DNA of 64,000 nt, taken from Pseudevernia furfuracea (lineage: Eukaryota; Ascomycota; Lecanoromycetes; Lecanorales; Parmeliaceae). The stretch is taken from positions 186,001 to 250,000 of the forward strand of contig JAIUPT010000041.1 of assembly GCA_022315425.1 (NCBI GenBank). The letters are read 5' to 3'. Within the stretch, counting starts at the first letter, position 1; each line of letters opens with the position of its first letter. Shown here one piece after another: positions 41,951 to 55,634 of the stretch. The translations under genes and the position numbers were made by a program. The notes under the pieces are model-generated. The model ran no database searches and had not been told where the DNA came from. It saw nothing but the letters and a program-made list of their open reading frames with translations.

Positions 41951-42688
41951 AGGGAAAGGTTCTCCGATTACGGTGGCAGCTCCGGTTGATCTCGATTTTT
42001 TGAAAACAAAAAAAAAAAAAAAAAAATTAATTTGGGGGCCGGGGGTGATCTACGTCGTACTCGCATACGGTGTGGATAATCATATGTATGTACCTACGTT
42101 GGAGTGGAGTATAATTCGAATGGGGTTGTGAGACGGGGGGGGAGGACGGGTGTTCGATTCGGCACGAGTCTGCGATGTTGATCAGGGGGGGACAATCAAT
42201 CACATTATTAGAGTGGAATTGGTGCGTGCTGCAGAGAGAAAATCACCGAATATCTACGCAGGCCGTGTAGGCTCGCGTATATCGCTTACTTACTGATTCA
42301 TGCGCAGGGAGATCTCGCCCAGAGATCGCCCAGAGATCGCGCTATCAGTTAACCACAAGTCCTCGGAATCATAAGTATACATTATAGAGCATCGAAAAAG
42401 CAGATCCAGCGCCTCATTGCGTACAGCACCCTGGGATATCCCCCACGCCGGAGATGCAGATACCTCGCGGTCCCATGTCCTTTCCCACGCCAAACGGATG
42501 CCGCCATTGTGTATTCATGTGGAACAAACCCCCCTCCCCCCGGGACGCTATGCCAAAATCAAAAGAGCACGATAGAAAATCGATCACCAGATACGCTCTT
42601 CACAGATTCAGAGGCCTTTTCCCGATCGCAGCTGTCTTGATGTCAGATCATTCCAAGACCTCAAAGCAGGGATCAACAATCGAAATAT

Positions 42689-43880
42689 TCAATCCGAGCT
42701 GCTGCTTGTATCGCCAGATCTCTCCCGAAGTTTCTTCTCGGCGCTAGCTTGCCGCTCGAGTTCAGGAACACGTCGGCGCCTAGAGTTGATAAACCAGTTG
42801 CTGATCTGTTCACCATTGTCAGCTCATTCGCGCCATGTCCTAACAGTCGTACAAACCTGAGTCATTGCGAGACCGGTGCGCCTGCATAGCATCTGCTTCT
42901 CTTCCTCGGTGGGGTAGGGATGAGCCAGGTGCTCCTCGAACCACTGTTTGAGCATATCTGTTACGTCCCTGGGTAGGTTGCCTCGTCGCTTCTTTGGTAC
43001 CTGAGAAGTCATGTCTTCCGATTCGAATTGCATAGGCCAGTGATAGCCATTCTGGTACTGATGTCCATTTGGACTGGCATACTGTCCGTCGTAATTGGGG
43101 GATACTTGATAGCCGCAAGATGCTGAAGCGTACGTTGAGCTCGAGGAATGATATTGAGGGGCTCCCGATCGAGAAGTACTGTAGTAAACGTCTCCGTGAT
43201 GCGATTCGCCGTTACTGTAGCCCCTTGCAGTATCGTAAGACGATGAGTGGCCATTGAGGGTGTTGTATTGATTGTAATACGGCGGTGGAGGTGGAGGCAG
43301 ACCTGAGGACTCTCCCTGTCGACTCTGAAAGCTGGAGTGAGGCGCTGTACTTTGGTAGCGTTGTCGACTGTCGGGTTGATTTACATATGGGGAATGCGGA
43401 GCTGGTGAAGTTGACGCTGAATACCCATTTCGAGGGGGGCCAGAGTACATAGGGAGCGCATAAGGAGGCGGCGCATCGTAGCTGGGCTGCCTTGAGATTC
43501 CGTTTTCGAGTTGGCAATTTCGCCCGGCTTGGCTCAGGCCCCTTGTAGCTGGCAAAGGTCGAGTCCTATTAGAGACGTGAGGTGGGGACAAATGAGCAGG
43601 AATATCCACCGAGCGAGAGGGACCTTGTGGGGTGTATTGGAGTGAAGAACGGAGCTCAGACAGCGATCGGTCGTCGCCTTGACGTGGGATGTTGGGTAAA
43701 ATCTGTCTCGGATTAGTAGATCACAAAAGGAGACGGTGTGTTGAGACCTACGTCCTGGATAGAGGGTAGTCTCTCCGAATTTTGGTGTCCATGGGATGCA
43801 CGCATGGAAGGCCGGGGAGAAAGTGAGAGTTGTCGCTGGAGAGCCCTGGAATCGCGAGGTGGAGAACGCATGTAGGGCAT
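42689..43880 (-). CDS. TALE-class (KN) homeobox transcription factor
   Basis: DNA-binding developmental regulator, 363 aa. Model: complement(join(42689..42805,42857..43702,43752..43880)). The homeodomain is at about residues 270-340: RGNLPRDVTDMLKQWFEEHLAHPYPTEEEKQMLCRRTGLAMTQ, completed after the intron by ISNWFINSRRRR; the three-residue loop extension (HPYP) marks TALE proteins. The N-terminal 260 residues are Pro/Ser/Tyr-rich and disordered. The 51-nt intron splits the homeodomain between helices 2 and 3. Confidence 0.92.
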
Positions 43881-46167
43881 AGCCTGTGATACGATTCTGA
43901 TCCGGTGGATTGAGTCTTGCCTTAGCTAGTCGTAGCCTTTCAGTAACTGCTCGCGGGACAAAAACGGCATTTTGGTTATGTATACTCTACAGCATGTGCT
44001 ACGACAACACTGTTTTTGAGCCCAAGAAGATAAGAGCAAAGATGGAGCAGGTATGTATTACTCACGGGAAAGAAGTAGGTGCCTGCGTCGAGCGAATGAG
44101 ATGTAGATTTCGGGACCCAATTGTAGAGCCGGTTAATGAGTTTATAGAGTCCGTGACAGAAAAATGATCCGAGGTACGATGTTGAGCGATAACCGCACTG
44201 ACTCGGAGTGAAATAATCTTCCGAGTCTCGTGGTTCTTATCCTGTTAATGGCCCGGCAGTTGATGACTAAAGCGGTTAAAATGTCTAAGCTTTAGTCGAA
44301 TTTGACAGGGTGCCCGAAAGACTCCTTTGGTGACGCCCAAAACGGCTTTGTGGGCGGCTGTGACAGGGCGATCAGTCATATATCTCGGTAGTATGGATAT
44401 GCTCGCAAAGATTACGAGGTGGCAGTTGATGAGAGAAAGCCGAGATGAAGCAGCGAGGGAAGGTGATGTTGAAGATGGAAGGTGGGATCCTACGAGAAAG
44501 AGCAACTCACCGCAACGCACCGACCACCTTGGAAAGCTAAAGCTCGTTTGACAGCCAAGAAGACCAGGGATTGGCCAATAAGGCTTATGTCGTCGGTGGA
44601 TCTTCTATTCGTCAAGTGGGGTTATGCAGCGAAAATGGATAGATAAAGTGGAAATTTGGGCGAATGGAAGCCACGATATGTTTCAAGTTGTATGAAAGAG
44701 TTGAGGAGAATGGAGGAGAAATTTTTGACGAGTCGCCTCTATTCGATTGTGGATTGAAGTTTAATGGATTTGTCCCGTGGTACTAGATTTTGCCTCTCTT
44801 TTTCAATTTTCCCGGTCCGGTGGAGGACGAAAGGAGGTTGGAAGTCAGGTGCTTTTGGGGAGTCGAGCGAGTAGAAGCTTATTATAAGATAAAGTCTGAT
44901 CGTCATCGACCGGACCGTGAAGCTATCGGTAGCCTGACATTTGACAGATGATACCTATGCTTGTCTTGTGAGTCAGTGTTGATAGCTGTCGTCGCTGATG
45001 CCGTCCATACTTGACGCAAAAGGTAGCATAATGTTGCTCTTGATTGGTGGCTGTTGAGGACTTGAGGTAGCGAGGTATACAGAGGCTCGGAATAGTTGAG
45101 GCTGTGAGAAATTTAGAGTAGTCCGGCAGCGGGGTGCATCATCTGCCTAGTGAGCACCGGCTTGCGGATAATTTTCTCCAATAATAACTCAAATCGAGCT
45201 TGAGCGAGAAAGCGAGAAAAGCAACGATTGGATCTGCTTTGATCTAGGGTCTGTGAGCACGTTTGATCGAAGAAGCCACATTGATCGATCATTCCCATTC
45301 CCTCTTTTGCCCGTTGTCAGACCTTCGGCCGGAGAAGGCCTCCCCCCACGGGTCTAGCGTGTGTGGTATTGTAACGCCTCTTGGACGACCGGACTTGGAC
45401 TTGATAGAATTGTGGAGGAAATCGGGCTTTGAAATTGCAGAGGGGTTTGGGGAAGCATGCAGCCACGCATATTTTTCCAAATCCCGGACACCGCAACGGG
45501 ACAGCGTGGGTGTGAGAGATAGGGCCATGTTGTGAGCACTAGGTCCGATGTGACTAACAAGGGTTTGAAGGAGTTTCAGGGTAGATGTTTTGGCGTGTTC
45601 TATTCAGGGGGGAGGGGAGTAGTGTCGTAGTGTAGTCGTAGAGTGTAGTAGTCAGTAGCAGGAAGTCGAAATAGTATTGGTACAGGGATTAATTATTATT
45701 ATAATTTTGATTATTATTACTATTTATTAATTTGATTATTTGATTAAATGATTGATTATTATTGTGGTACAGTAGTAAATAGTAATTAATGGAGTAGTAG
45801 AGGATCAAAGTGGTAAGGTAGTTGGAACGGGTAGTCAAAGGGCTATGAAGGCATCGTGCATAGGCGCTGCAGGCATGACATCTGCTTCGGACCCAGCTAC
45901 CGGGAATGTCTTTTACTTTGCCGAAAGTCAAATTTTCTCCGCCGAACATTGTGTCATGCATTAAAGTCATGCATACGCATCGCAAGAGCGGAAATTCCAA
46001 GGCCAAGGGTTTTGGGGCTTGATCAAGGGAAGGGAAATAAGGGAAAGAAGGTGGACAGGCGCGGGGCCAAAGTGGACAAGGCATAGAAGGACTACGTGAT
46101 TCAGAGTCAAAGCGTGTGGCCTCTTTTTGCAGCCATTTCAGAGAGCGGTAAAGTAAGCGTTAAAGGG

Positions 46168-46206
46168 AGTAGAGGGTAGAGGGTAGAGGGTAGAGGGTAG
46201 AGGGTA
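46168..46206. repeat. GTAGAGG tandem repeat
   Basis: Five or more consecutive 7-bp units (gtagagg), with a further GTAGAG/TAGAGGGTA at 46203-46225. Confidence 0.9.
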
Positions 46207-46506
46207 GAGATACTAGAGGGTAAAGTAGGCAGAGCGTACTCTGGAAACGAGATAACCCTGAGATCTGTCACGATTATGATCTACCCGGTAGGCTTGCTAA
46301 GTTTTGACTGGAAAAATGACATGTGCAACAAGCTTATACCGACAGGAGGGATAAAAAAGCCTACAAGGGTCCAGGCCCTGATGGACCTTTGGCGATTTGT
46401 AAATGGCTTCAAATTTTGACTGAATTTCTCAAACCTCTCCAATAAAATTAATCTGACTTCGTACCGTATTATGATTTATGACTTATGACCTACTTTATCC
46501 TAACCA

Positions 46507-46550
46507 GTAATAATAACAATAACAACAACAACAACAACAACAACAATAAA
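46507..46550. repeat. AAC microsatellite
   Basis: Uninterrupted AAC units flanked by AAT variants. Confidence 0.9.
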
Positions 46551-49500
46551 ATGATAACGGCAAACACGAAAGGATGACGCTTACAATAAGTTCCAACTTC
46601 TCTAGCGCATCCTGTCCAACTGAAGTGCTTCATGCAGCGAGACGAAGCTCGGAAACATTCCACGCTACTTGTACTCTGCTGACCCTGTCTCGCCTGTCTT
46701 TCTGCTGCTCATCGCCAACTCTACCATATCTCATGTTCTGCCCCAACTCTGCAGTTTCGTTTCATGATTATTCTTGTCGGCTCAGCAGTATGGACAGACA
46801 TGCTTTTTCTTTGATTCTTAGAGCCAACAGCTTTGATTAAGACAAGTACCTTGTACCGACTGAAGGTAAGGTAGATTGCTATAGTGCTCCAGTCCACTGC
46901 GTCGGGGAAGGCGTAATCGACCAATGCGCCTCACCCCTGCACTGCATAATCATGGCTGGCGGCTGTAGACTCTACCGAACATTTGCGCTCCAAGCAAATG
47001 GAATAGTCGTGAACGCGTGGGTTGGTAGAGTAGTGAGTGATTCGTATTTTTATTACACATCCATCATGGCATAATAATAATATCCAAGCATTCTTTCTAC
47101 CACGCCGTCACCAACCTTATCCACGACAATTCCCCGAGCCCATGCGTCTAGCAAGCGGTGCCGGTGCATATTAGTCTTATCCAACTTATCCCCCTCGCTG
47201 AAGCGGCATATCACAACGGTCATACCCGTTTGGATCAGACTATGACCCAATGGCGTTCCTTCCATCGCTTCCAACTTTCTCTTCCTTTCCTCTTGGCTTC
47301 ATCCTCCCAAAATAGGCATCTGGCCGTCGAGGTCTAGAATCTCTCCACACATAATGACTACGGATACTTACTTGAATTTTTGAGAATTTTTGATACTGAC
47401 TACATGTATAGTATTATTATGATTGCGCCCCTCACCCATCCTCATTTCCTCACCTATCACTATCACCTGTGACCCATCTCCCCGACCCTCCTTTCACCTC
47501 CAATTTTTCTTCCTTTCAAATGTAAAAAGTAGTCTAATCGAATAAAAGTAATAAAGTAATCAAGTATACATGAATTACCGACTTTAAACTTATGATGATG
47601 ACAGCGCTCGTTCAGGGTCCCGACAGGCTGAGACCGCGCCTCTCTCTACACACGAAAATACTCATCATCAATGCGTCATCAAAGCATGCTGTGTGCGACA
47701 CACCACACAACAACCTATCAAAATTCTTTCCTCTTCCTTTTCGCTTTCCTGGGTTTCCCCTTTTTCCCTCATACCCCAGGCCCTGCATCTGCAAGTCTGC
47801 CGGAAACGTCTACCGGCATGGCATGGCGATGCGGTCTCTGCCGCTTCCTAACCAGGTCCTCGGCGAGGACCATGCGATGATGCCATGGTCTCGCGATTGC
47901 CGATCCATCGAACAACTCCGATAACATCACACCTTCCATTTCTTACATGTCGCCTCCGCACCTCCACCCACGCGCATCGAGCGTTGATCCATTTTGCCTG
48001 CCCTCACCCCTCAACCCTATCTGCCCTCCAACTTACCCACTACTCTACCACATCTGACCTCGCCCACTTACAGACCGTCGCGAGGCATCCCTGAATCAAC
48101 TCCACCCAACAAATCCATAACAACGGCGGCCGCGGCCAGCTGCCTGGACCTTGCATAACACCCTTCTTTTAACTCCTGCTTGGCTACACGTGAACCCTGG
48201 TTTCCTGCACCTCTTCTGAGTATTTCGAACACAGGCGGCGCTATGGCACCACGAACACTCCTTTCGCTCCATATTGTGCAGTTTTAATGGTTTGCCGATA
48301 AGACAACCGATCTTCACCATGGCGCCTTTCTAGCTGATCTTGAACAGACATCATCGTTGTATCTCGGTGCTTGTTCGCTTACTCTCATCGAGAATTGTGT
48401 TCAAGGCCGAGGAGACTGTGTCCTCGTCGCAAGAGTGCACCTTTGGCGGCTTGTTTCAGCTGCCATGATGGTCACGGTAGGATTGCTGGCGTCGCGCTGA
48501 TCGAGAAACTCGAACCGAGCCAGCACGGCGCTGCATGGGATCGACAATGCACCCGCAGCCACGACCTGCTGCCATCTGGCAACGGGGCGATCTTCCAGGA
48601 ACATCGGTAGGGACCCTCCATGGGAAAAATTTTCGATGGAAGCAGACTCGCAGATCTGCTCAGGCGTATCGTGCTCGATTTTTGATTGCCTTGAGAAATC
48701 CTTTGCCTGAGATGACGAAGGTTGACGAATCTGTCTGTCCGGGGTTCCGTCATCGTGCATATCTATTTGGAATATCTTCTGACTCAACCTCTCCTCGTAA
48801 CCTCTGTCTCCCCTCGACTCTTCCTCACGCGTTTTCCTGTGCCTTCGCTTCGCCCCATTAGCCCACCGAAATCCACGTCCGATGCGGCTAGGTAGTCAAT
48901 GCCTGTCTACCATCCCGTTACCATCGTTGCAGATCATCCCCTGAACCCCATCACTCTCTCGTTCAACGGAAGGGCAGTCCCAAAATTGCCGCCCTTGGAC
49001 GCTGCTGGGTTCTGGCAGGACGAGACAATCCCTCCAACACCGGGGCATGGAAAGCGGCAATGATGCTCGCGACACCTCTTCCTCGCCGGGCTTTTTGAAC
49101 CAAAACCCCACCCCACGCTCCCCGACTCGCCAGATCGGGCATCCTCCTCCATCTTCAACAGGGCTGCGCGTCATCCTCGGCTCCCCCCGACCGAGCCACC
49201 GCAGTCCCCGGGAACGCCGACGCGGACGGATGCGGGGGGGGATGGGAACGAGGCAGCTGCCACGTTTGCGCCACTGGAAGCGGTTGGGGTTTTTGATTTT
49301 CCGGTCGGTACGTGAGTCAACTCGTATGATTGTCATGGCGAAGCCGAGTAGGAACCACCGTTACCCGGAAAGTATGTATGTATGTAGTTGCGTAAGGGGT
49401 ATCGGCTATGGAAAAACTCGACTGATACTGCAAAGGTGGGGTGTATTTTGGGAATATTCAATGAATCGCCAATGCTCAAAAACCCCATGCATGCATGCAT

Positions 49501-49601
49501 TCTAATCCTGCTTCTGCGATTCCACCTGGGTATCACGCCAGCCGGCCAGGCGAACACTCTCATCAAACGCCATGCAATCATCCCCGCCATTCACAAGCCC
49601 T

Positions 49602-52600
49602 TCAACCCCTTTCAGCGGCGCTCTTCTCTCTCGCCTTGCCCTTGCCTTTGCCTTTTGCCCTCTTGCTATCCCCAAAATTATGCAACCTCTCCCCAATCAG
49701 ATAGACTTCATCCCTAATCTTCCTCCTCCACCCTGTAAAAGCCCTGCTCAGCAACGTCATAAACGCACCGGCGAATCCGATGGCCAGAACGGCCGGGTAG
49801 CTATAGCGATACACGCATGCTTTGAAGATTTCGTCCTCCGCGCTATAGGTGTGCAGGACTGTGGCATTGGCTAGCCAGCCCAGGGCCAGTGGTGCTGCCA
49901 GCGCGATCGTCATTGCGATGACTGCAGGCAGGATGAAACCTCTGGTCGCTAGGCGGACGTCTGGATTCAGCCAACCGTCGCGGACGATACCGCGGAGGGC
50001 GGAGGCTGGCCGGGAAGGTGTGTTGTAAAGAATGACGCGAGCGGCCATTTTGAGGTAGAGTATGCCGAGGGTCCAGTCTTGGATGAGATGGATGATGTGG
50101 CGTTCTGAGGATATGGTGTTCAAATTTGTGAAGGAGGTGCTAAAGTAGGTGTGGAGGGGGATGATGAGGAAGAATTCCATGAGGAGCGAAAGGAGCGCAG
50201 GGAGTAGGATGCCGAAAGCCGCATAGGTGTAGATGAGACTAAGCAGGCGGACGATGAGTGTTGCAGACTTACGGAGGAAAGTAGTGATGGTCGGAGTGTG
50301 AGGGGTCAGTGTATCCCGGAGGTAGGTGGCGATTTGGCGGTGATAGAGTACGCTGTAAAGCGCGCCACCGAGTATATAGATGCCAATTGAGAAGGCGTAG
50401 ATGTCATTCATGCGCAGATGGTTCAATGTGATCTTCGCGAAGACGAGGCGGCCAAATACCAGGGGGACAATGGTTATGCTGACTCCGGTCGCGGCAGCGA
50501 AGAGCCAGATGAGAAAGATGAATGCGCTGATGCGAACGCGGAAAAAAGGAGGAATGTAGACTTTCGTGAACATGTCGTTTTTCCGGCCATGCAGGCCTTC
50601 CTCTAGGTCTGGCTGATTATCCAGCCGGTTATTCTCTTCATCCACTTCCAGAAAGGTGTGTGCGCCTTTAGGAATCCGAACTTGGTCTGATGCTGGCGCA
50701 CGCACATATATACCGTCTCGGAGAAAGTAGGCCTGCAGCTCCCGATCTTGAGTAAGAGCTTGCCTGTCTTTGCCAATCACTGGATTCTGAGCGTCCCCTT
50801 GCTTCCCATGCAGGACATCCCTCCAGGTGCGCCGTACATGCCTGCCCTCCTCATCCTCCTTCTTTTCACCGAATAGGAAGTTCGTCAGTCGGAGTGCCCG
50901 GGCACATTTGCGGAACCACCAATTGTACATCTTGTTCAATCCTTTCGAGGGTTTGAAAAATTTGACTGCCAATGGCATCAGGAAGTTGTAGAACAAGAGA
51001 TCCACTGGAAACTCCAGGACTGGCTCGTTTGACAACCAATGGATTGGAAGAACATCGTCGAACGAATATGCAATACCCCAAACCACACCACCCAGGCAAA
51101 CGATGACAAGGCCTCCGTACACCAGTGCGCTGAAAGAGATCTTCCATAATTGAGTAGAGACGCTACGCTCAAGAACGTCGCGCACAGGGTGAAATGTCGG
51201 GTCGTCAGGATCGCGAATGAAGTCTACAAGAGCCGCGTCAGCTAGAACTTCCCTTGGTGTCTGAGTATCAACTTACATAGGACGCCGGTACGCATCAACT
51301 TCCGGCACATTGCAACAAACAAAGCGAAGTGGAACATGTAACAGGTTCCCACAAACCAGTGGACAAAAATAGAAGTGTAGGGAGATGACATGGTAAATTC
51401 GATCCTCGACATCAATGTGGCGCTACCGAAAAGAGGCAGCAGTGCCACGTCGAGCAGCAGCCCACAATACAGAGGAAATACGATCATCTCAATACTGATG
51501 ATCAGAATTACCTTCAAAACACCGCCAGCTTGATAGAGGACGTCGGCAAGCACTCCGGCTACTTTCTCGGCTTTGTTAGTACCTCTGATCCAAGCCTTGA
51601 GGTTAAGGTATATCACCCCCAGGAATGCGAAAAACATATACCCGAATATGATGGCGAGGGCTCGGTCCTTCGTGTCCCAATATGCTAAATTGTAGTCCAA
51701 GGGGTTGGATCGTGGTGTCATGTTGAGATTAACATGGAGCGGATGGAACTGAGAGACTGAGGATACTGATGGCACGATAGTAGGGGCTTTTTCAATGATA
51801 AAGTTCACGAGTGCCTTCCCTTGATTGGCGACTCTCGAGGTGAAAAGCATTCCAGTCCCTTTAAAATCGGAGCTGTCGTATACCATATTGAAGCAGTAGC
51901 CAATATGGTCGCATACGCCACGCAAAAGCCATCTAGCTCTACCCTCAATGGACAACAAAGACTCATGAGCAAGGACAGAAAAGGCGGGGATGTCAGACTC
52001 GAACATAATGTTTCCTGTTGCAGTAATAACACTCATAAGTCTCTCCAATGCACCCTCTGCATAGACTTTAGCCATCTCCGCTACCAACGAATTTTGATTG
52101 ATTTTCGCCACAGGTGGTATAGCCCATGCTACTGGGGTGCAAAGGAGGCGTACGATGATATCGGTCCAGTAGAACGTGCAGGCGGTGGCAAATGTGAAAG
52201 CATCTATGATCATATCCGCGGTTGATGCAGCGCATCGTAATGGGAGCTTCAATAGAAGCGAGACAGGATGAGCCAAAAAGACCAGGAAGAGCTTTCCTGA
52301 AATGTACGGTATCCAGACACCAAAGAATATGGTCAGTGACACAAGACAGGCGCAGAACATTCCGTTTTGTACCAATCCCGCTAGAGGGCCTTGCATTCCT
52401 ACTAGCTCCATTATGCCCTCTAAGTCCTCAATATCATCAGCTGCTTCAACCTCATTCGGATCGAGACCCGCTTGAATGGCGGCTGCGACGACTTCGGGGT
52501 CTTGTCCCGGGACTTCACCGTCATTGTCAGCCGCCCTCAAGGGATGTCCGTGTTCCATGGGCACAAAAGGCGCTTCATCGGCGATGTTGTTTACAATCTG

Positions 52601-54973
52601 CTCGTCATCACCTGCCAGCTGCTCAGAGGGCGATGGCGCTGGCGCAGCGCCTCCCCAAAGCCAGTCAGTGACACGTTCAAGAAGGGCACGACGTCGCTCG
52701 GGATTCTCTTGAAAGAGATCGGCTTGTATCTGTCCTTCGTTTGCTGTAATTGGCGAAGTGATAGGCTGCGCTGTTTCAGGTAACATTTCCTCGCTTGGAT
52801 TGTCTGAACGGGAAACACCAGCAGTGGTGTTTCCCTCCGGCAACTCTCCCTCGTAATCAGGCTGGAATGGGTTGTCATTAGGAGTATCGGAGGGAGTATC
52901 AGTTGAGCTAGCAGTATCAAGATCCCGTTTAGCTCCTTTGGTTGATACATCTTGCTCTTTCGCTCTGTGCCCCGTTGAGTTCTGGATTGGGTCAGATAGA
53001 TCGTTGGGTGGTACGGCCTTTTGATCTTGCGAGGAACCGATTGACCTCCCTGATGTAGAAGGGCTTCTTTGCGACTTTCCAGCAGGAGACCTAGGTGCTT
53101 CAACAACTGCATCTTGGTTCGAAATTCGGAGAGGTTCTGTCTTCAAGATCTGTTCGTCTTGGGGCTCCGAGTTGACACTCGGTGACAACTTGTCAAGGAC
53201 CACGAATCCTTCGTCATCACTTGGCCGACGGCTATTGTTGGGACCGCTGTCTTTATCGCTCAGCGCTGCCGTAGTTGGCTCATCCGCTGGAAAAGCGATC
53301 TGACCCTCCAGTACATTTACGCTAGACGGATTTTCAATTTTTCTCATGGTCGCCACAATCCAACTCAGTTCATCATTGCGACCCTCATCGTTGATGATTC
53401 TGATGACCTCTGAGGGTTTGTTCTCCGCGCGGCTCCAAAGCTCCTGGAATGTATTTCCAGGGTCATCTCCGTCCTTGGAGACTCGGGACTGTTCTTCAAT
53501 AGTGCGACGAATCTCAGCAGCCCTAGCTGATTTGTCCCTGTCCGGCATCGCCGGTCTTTGAAGTGAGCCTTGAAATTGATCCTCAGAATTATTGTCAGAT
53601 GCATCAGCTTGTGAATTCGAATTCTCGATTTCTACGTCTTCATGTTCCGAACCCTCAGTAGCAAAGCCGTCGCGTTGATTTGCACCTTGCTCAGAGATCT
53701 GCCTGGGGCGGGCTGGTCTTCGAGGTCTAGGTCTTGCATTAATTCTCGCCCTTGGGCCCTGTGCTTGTACGCCTGCATCCGCAAGCCCGACAGCACCCTC
53801 ACCGTGGGGTGCTTGATGCCTCTGATCAACGGGCTGTTGTACTGGAGCGGCTGGGTTTTGAGCTCCGGGAAGATTGACACGGGCTTCAGCCCCACCAAAG
53901 AGATTAGGCTGTTGCTGGACTACCCACTCTCTGATCAAGAATATTAATATAAAAGCTGTGACGAGCGCTAGCGTGATAATCTGTCCTTCAAGTGCATCGA
54001 TGATAAGATTGTTCAGCGTAGTTGACCTCGTCAGCGTCCTCAGGAACTTGACGTCAGAGAGCCAAGATGACGAACGTGCAACATGGGCTGTGTGACCTGT
54101 AATGTTGGTCATTGAAATCATTGCAGATGAGGGTTCGCCAGACGCTCGACCCATAATGAGACCGTAGAGCTTCTTCAACAGCTTGAGCCCTAGAGGTTCA
54201 CCAGCCGCAAAGGTAAACAGCCGTCGAATAGGTGAGACGAGGTCCGGGATTTTGCTTGAAATTTGCATTATGAATGCCGATGCGGTAAGTTCTCTTGACG
54301 TGAATAAAGTTTGGTTGGCCGGACTCGTGCCCTGTGCAGCAAGCTTGGCGGGAAGGTTGAGGATCGCCGACTCATTGCGTATGCCCCTTTCTTTCCAATC
54401 CACCCAACCACCGTCCCCTATCCAGAAAAGGCCCCTCCAGATGGTTCGCATACACCATGGTAGCCAAGCGACCCAGACGAACATAACGAGCTGGAAGCGG
54501 GACCAGGTCAGGAAACTTTTCCATGTATGTATTGCAGCCTGGCGTAGGAAGACCGGAAGTGGAACGGTAATAGGCATGTGGGGATGATAAAGCTTGGTGA
54601 AGTGGAACGGTGTCTTGCATAACTCGCAGTGTTTCTTCTGTGAATGTGACAGCCACTCCATGAGGCAGTTTTGGTGGACAAATTTGATACTGCCACTGCA
54701 CTTGCACGGATAGAACAGAGGTTCTTCCTGGGAACCCTCGCCTCGGCATATCCTACAGGTGTCCGGTTCATCCAAACTTTTCTGCTTCTCCTTCGCATTT
54801 GTATCGTACGCTGGATCATTCATGATGTCCGGGTTAGCCTCGGGGCTCCCATCATCTAAGCCCTTCCGTTTCCCCTCTACATCTTTATCTTGCACAGGAT
54901 TGTTCATGATATCAGTATCGGGGTCAAGCCTTGGGTTTTGGCCCGCCCCCTCTGTATGTTCAGCAGATTCCAT
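49602..54973 (-). CDS. SSM4: RING-CH E3 ubiquitin ligase Doa10/Ssm4 (MARCH6 homologue)
   Basis: ER and inner-nuclear-membrane ubiquitin ligase for protein quality control (ERAD-C). Model: complement(join(49602..51223,51277..54973)), 1772 aa. The RING-CH finger is near the N-terminus (DTCRICRGEG..LFYPCKCSGSIKFVHQNCLMEWL..HCELCK, about residues 72-120). Many membrane segments follow, with a long acidic/Ser-rich cytosolic insert at about 390-850. The C-terminal exon starts FIRDPDDPTFHPVRDVLER, a conserved Doa10 segment, after a 53-nt intron (GTAAGT..TAG). The start is ATG 54973, since the upstream frame has no ATG. Before the RING, two copies of a DIMN-P-D type segment are repeated. Confidence 0.93.
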
Positions 54974-55634
54974 GGCGAGATCGTTAGGGCCTCTGAGGGT
55001 CAGGCAGCGATGGAGTTGTCTCAAGCGGAAGGGCGTGAAGCTGGAGGAGAGACCTCATCGCAGCGAGCTTTGAAGTGCAATTCCGTAAGCGTAGACGATG
55101 TGCTGATGTAGTTGCCTCACTGGTAAGTCTAGTAAGCCTAAGGAGCTAGGAGATTGCGGAGTTTCGTCTGTGACCAATAAGGCTAGCGTGAAAGCTCCAC
55201 AGAATCTTCGCAGGTCGACAACAAGTAAAGCTGTATTCTGGCTTAAGAGGATGTTAAAAGGTCCTCATATAGTCGTAAAGATGTGAAGTAGTTTTGTGAT
55301 GGTCTAGACAGTTGGGAGTGAGGACAAAGAGGACACATCCTCGGCACGCGACAACACTTGCATCATTCGAACTGGCAAACAGGATTTAGATAGTTACTTA
55401 TCGGAAACGCCCAGCCTAATCATACCTTTCCCACCTACCACGTCAACTACGTGTTGATGTATCTTGACTACAAACCTTGGCCCAGCGTGCTCTTGCCACT
55501 TTGTTTCTGCGCTTACTTTTGACACCGAAATTACCCTAGCTCTTCGGAGAGGTCGACTGGCCTGGTGAAGCAAGTCTTCCATACCCCCTTTCCCCCAATT
55601 CACCGTGGCTACGACACAGCTCCAGTACTCTGCT
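54974..55634. promoter_or_regulatory. Divergent intergenic region of SSM4 and the 55635 gene
   Basis: About 660 bp; no coding signal. A minus-strand frame at 55394-55807 overlaps the first exon of the next gene and is a shadow. Confidence 0.4.

Larger units (their letters stand above)
41012..42688. other. Intergenic low-complexity region
   Basis: Holds CTCTC runs (41426-41460), A runs (41562-41578 and 42008-42026), G runs (41810-41822 and 41905-41945), ACCCAGTACCCAAT-type repeats (41640-41690) and ACCTT repeats (41716-41732). No gene seen. The homopolymers make false open frames. Confidence 0.6.
43881..49601. other. Gene-poor region of 5.7 kb upstream of the homeobox gene
   Basis: No open frame here shows a domain or plausible splicing. 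It holds AT-rich stretches (45690-45790), a GTAGAGG repeat (46168-46206) and an AAC repeat (46507-46550). It may contain a long 5' leader or regulatory DNA of the homeobox gene, or non-coding RNA; sequence alone does not tell. Confidence 0.5.

Noticed and set aside
41293..42131. Frames rich in Phe, Gly or Lys in the low-complexity region
   Set aside because: Translations of homopolymers and CT/G runs.
45689..46084. 131-codon minus-strand frame ending in Asn-rich sequence
   Set aside because: AT-rich simple sequence gives the Asn/Tyr tail; no splice or domain support.
46168..46206. GTAGAGG repeat considered as an interstitial telomere
   Set aside because: Fungal telomere units are usually TTAGGG; this 7-mer differs and lies between conserved genes.
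47592..49505. Several 60-150 codon frames on both strands
   Set aside because: They overlap one another, lack domains, and many lack ATG starts; CT-rich composition keeps frames open.
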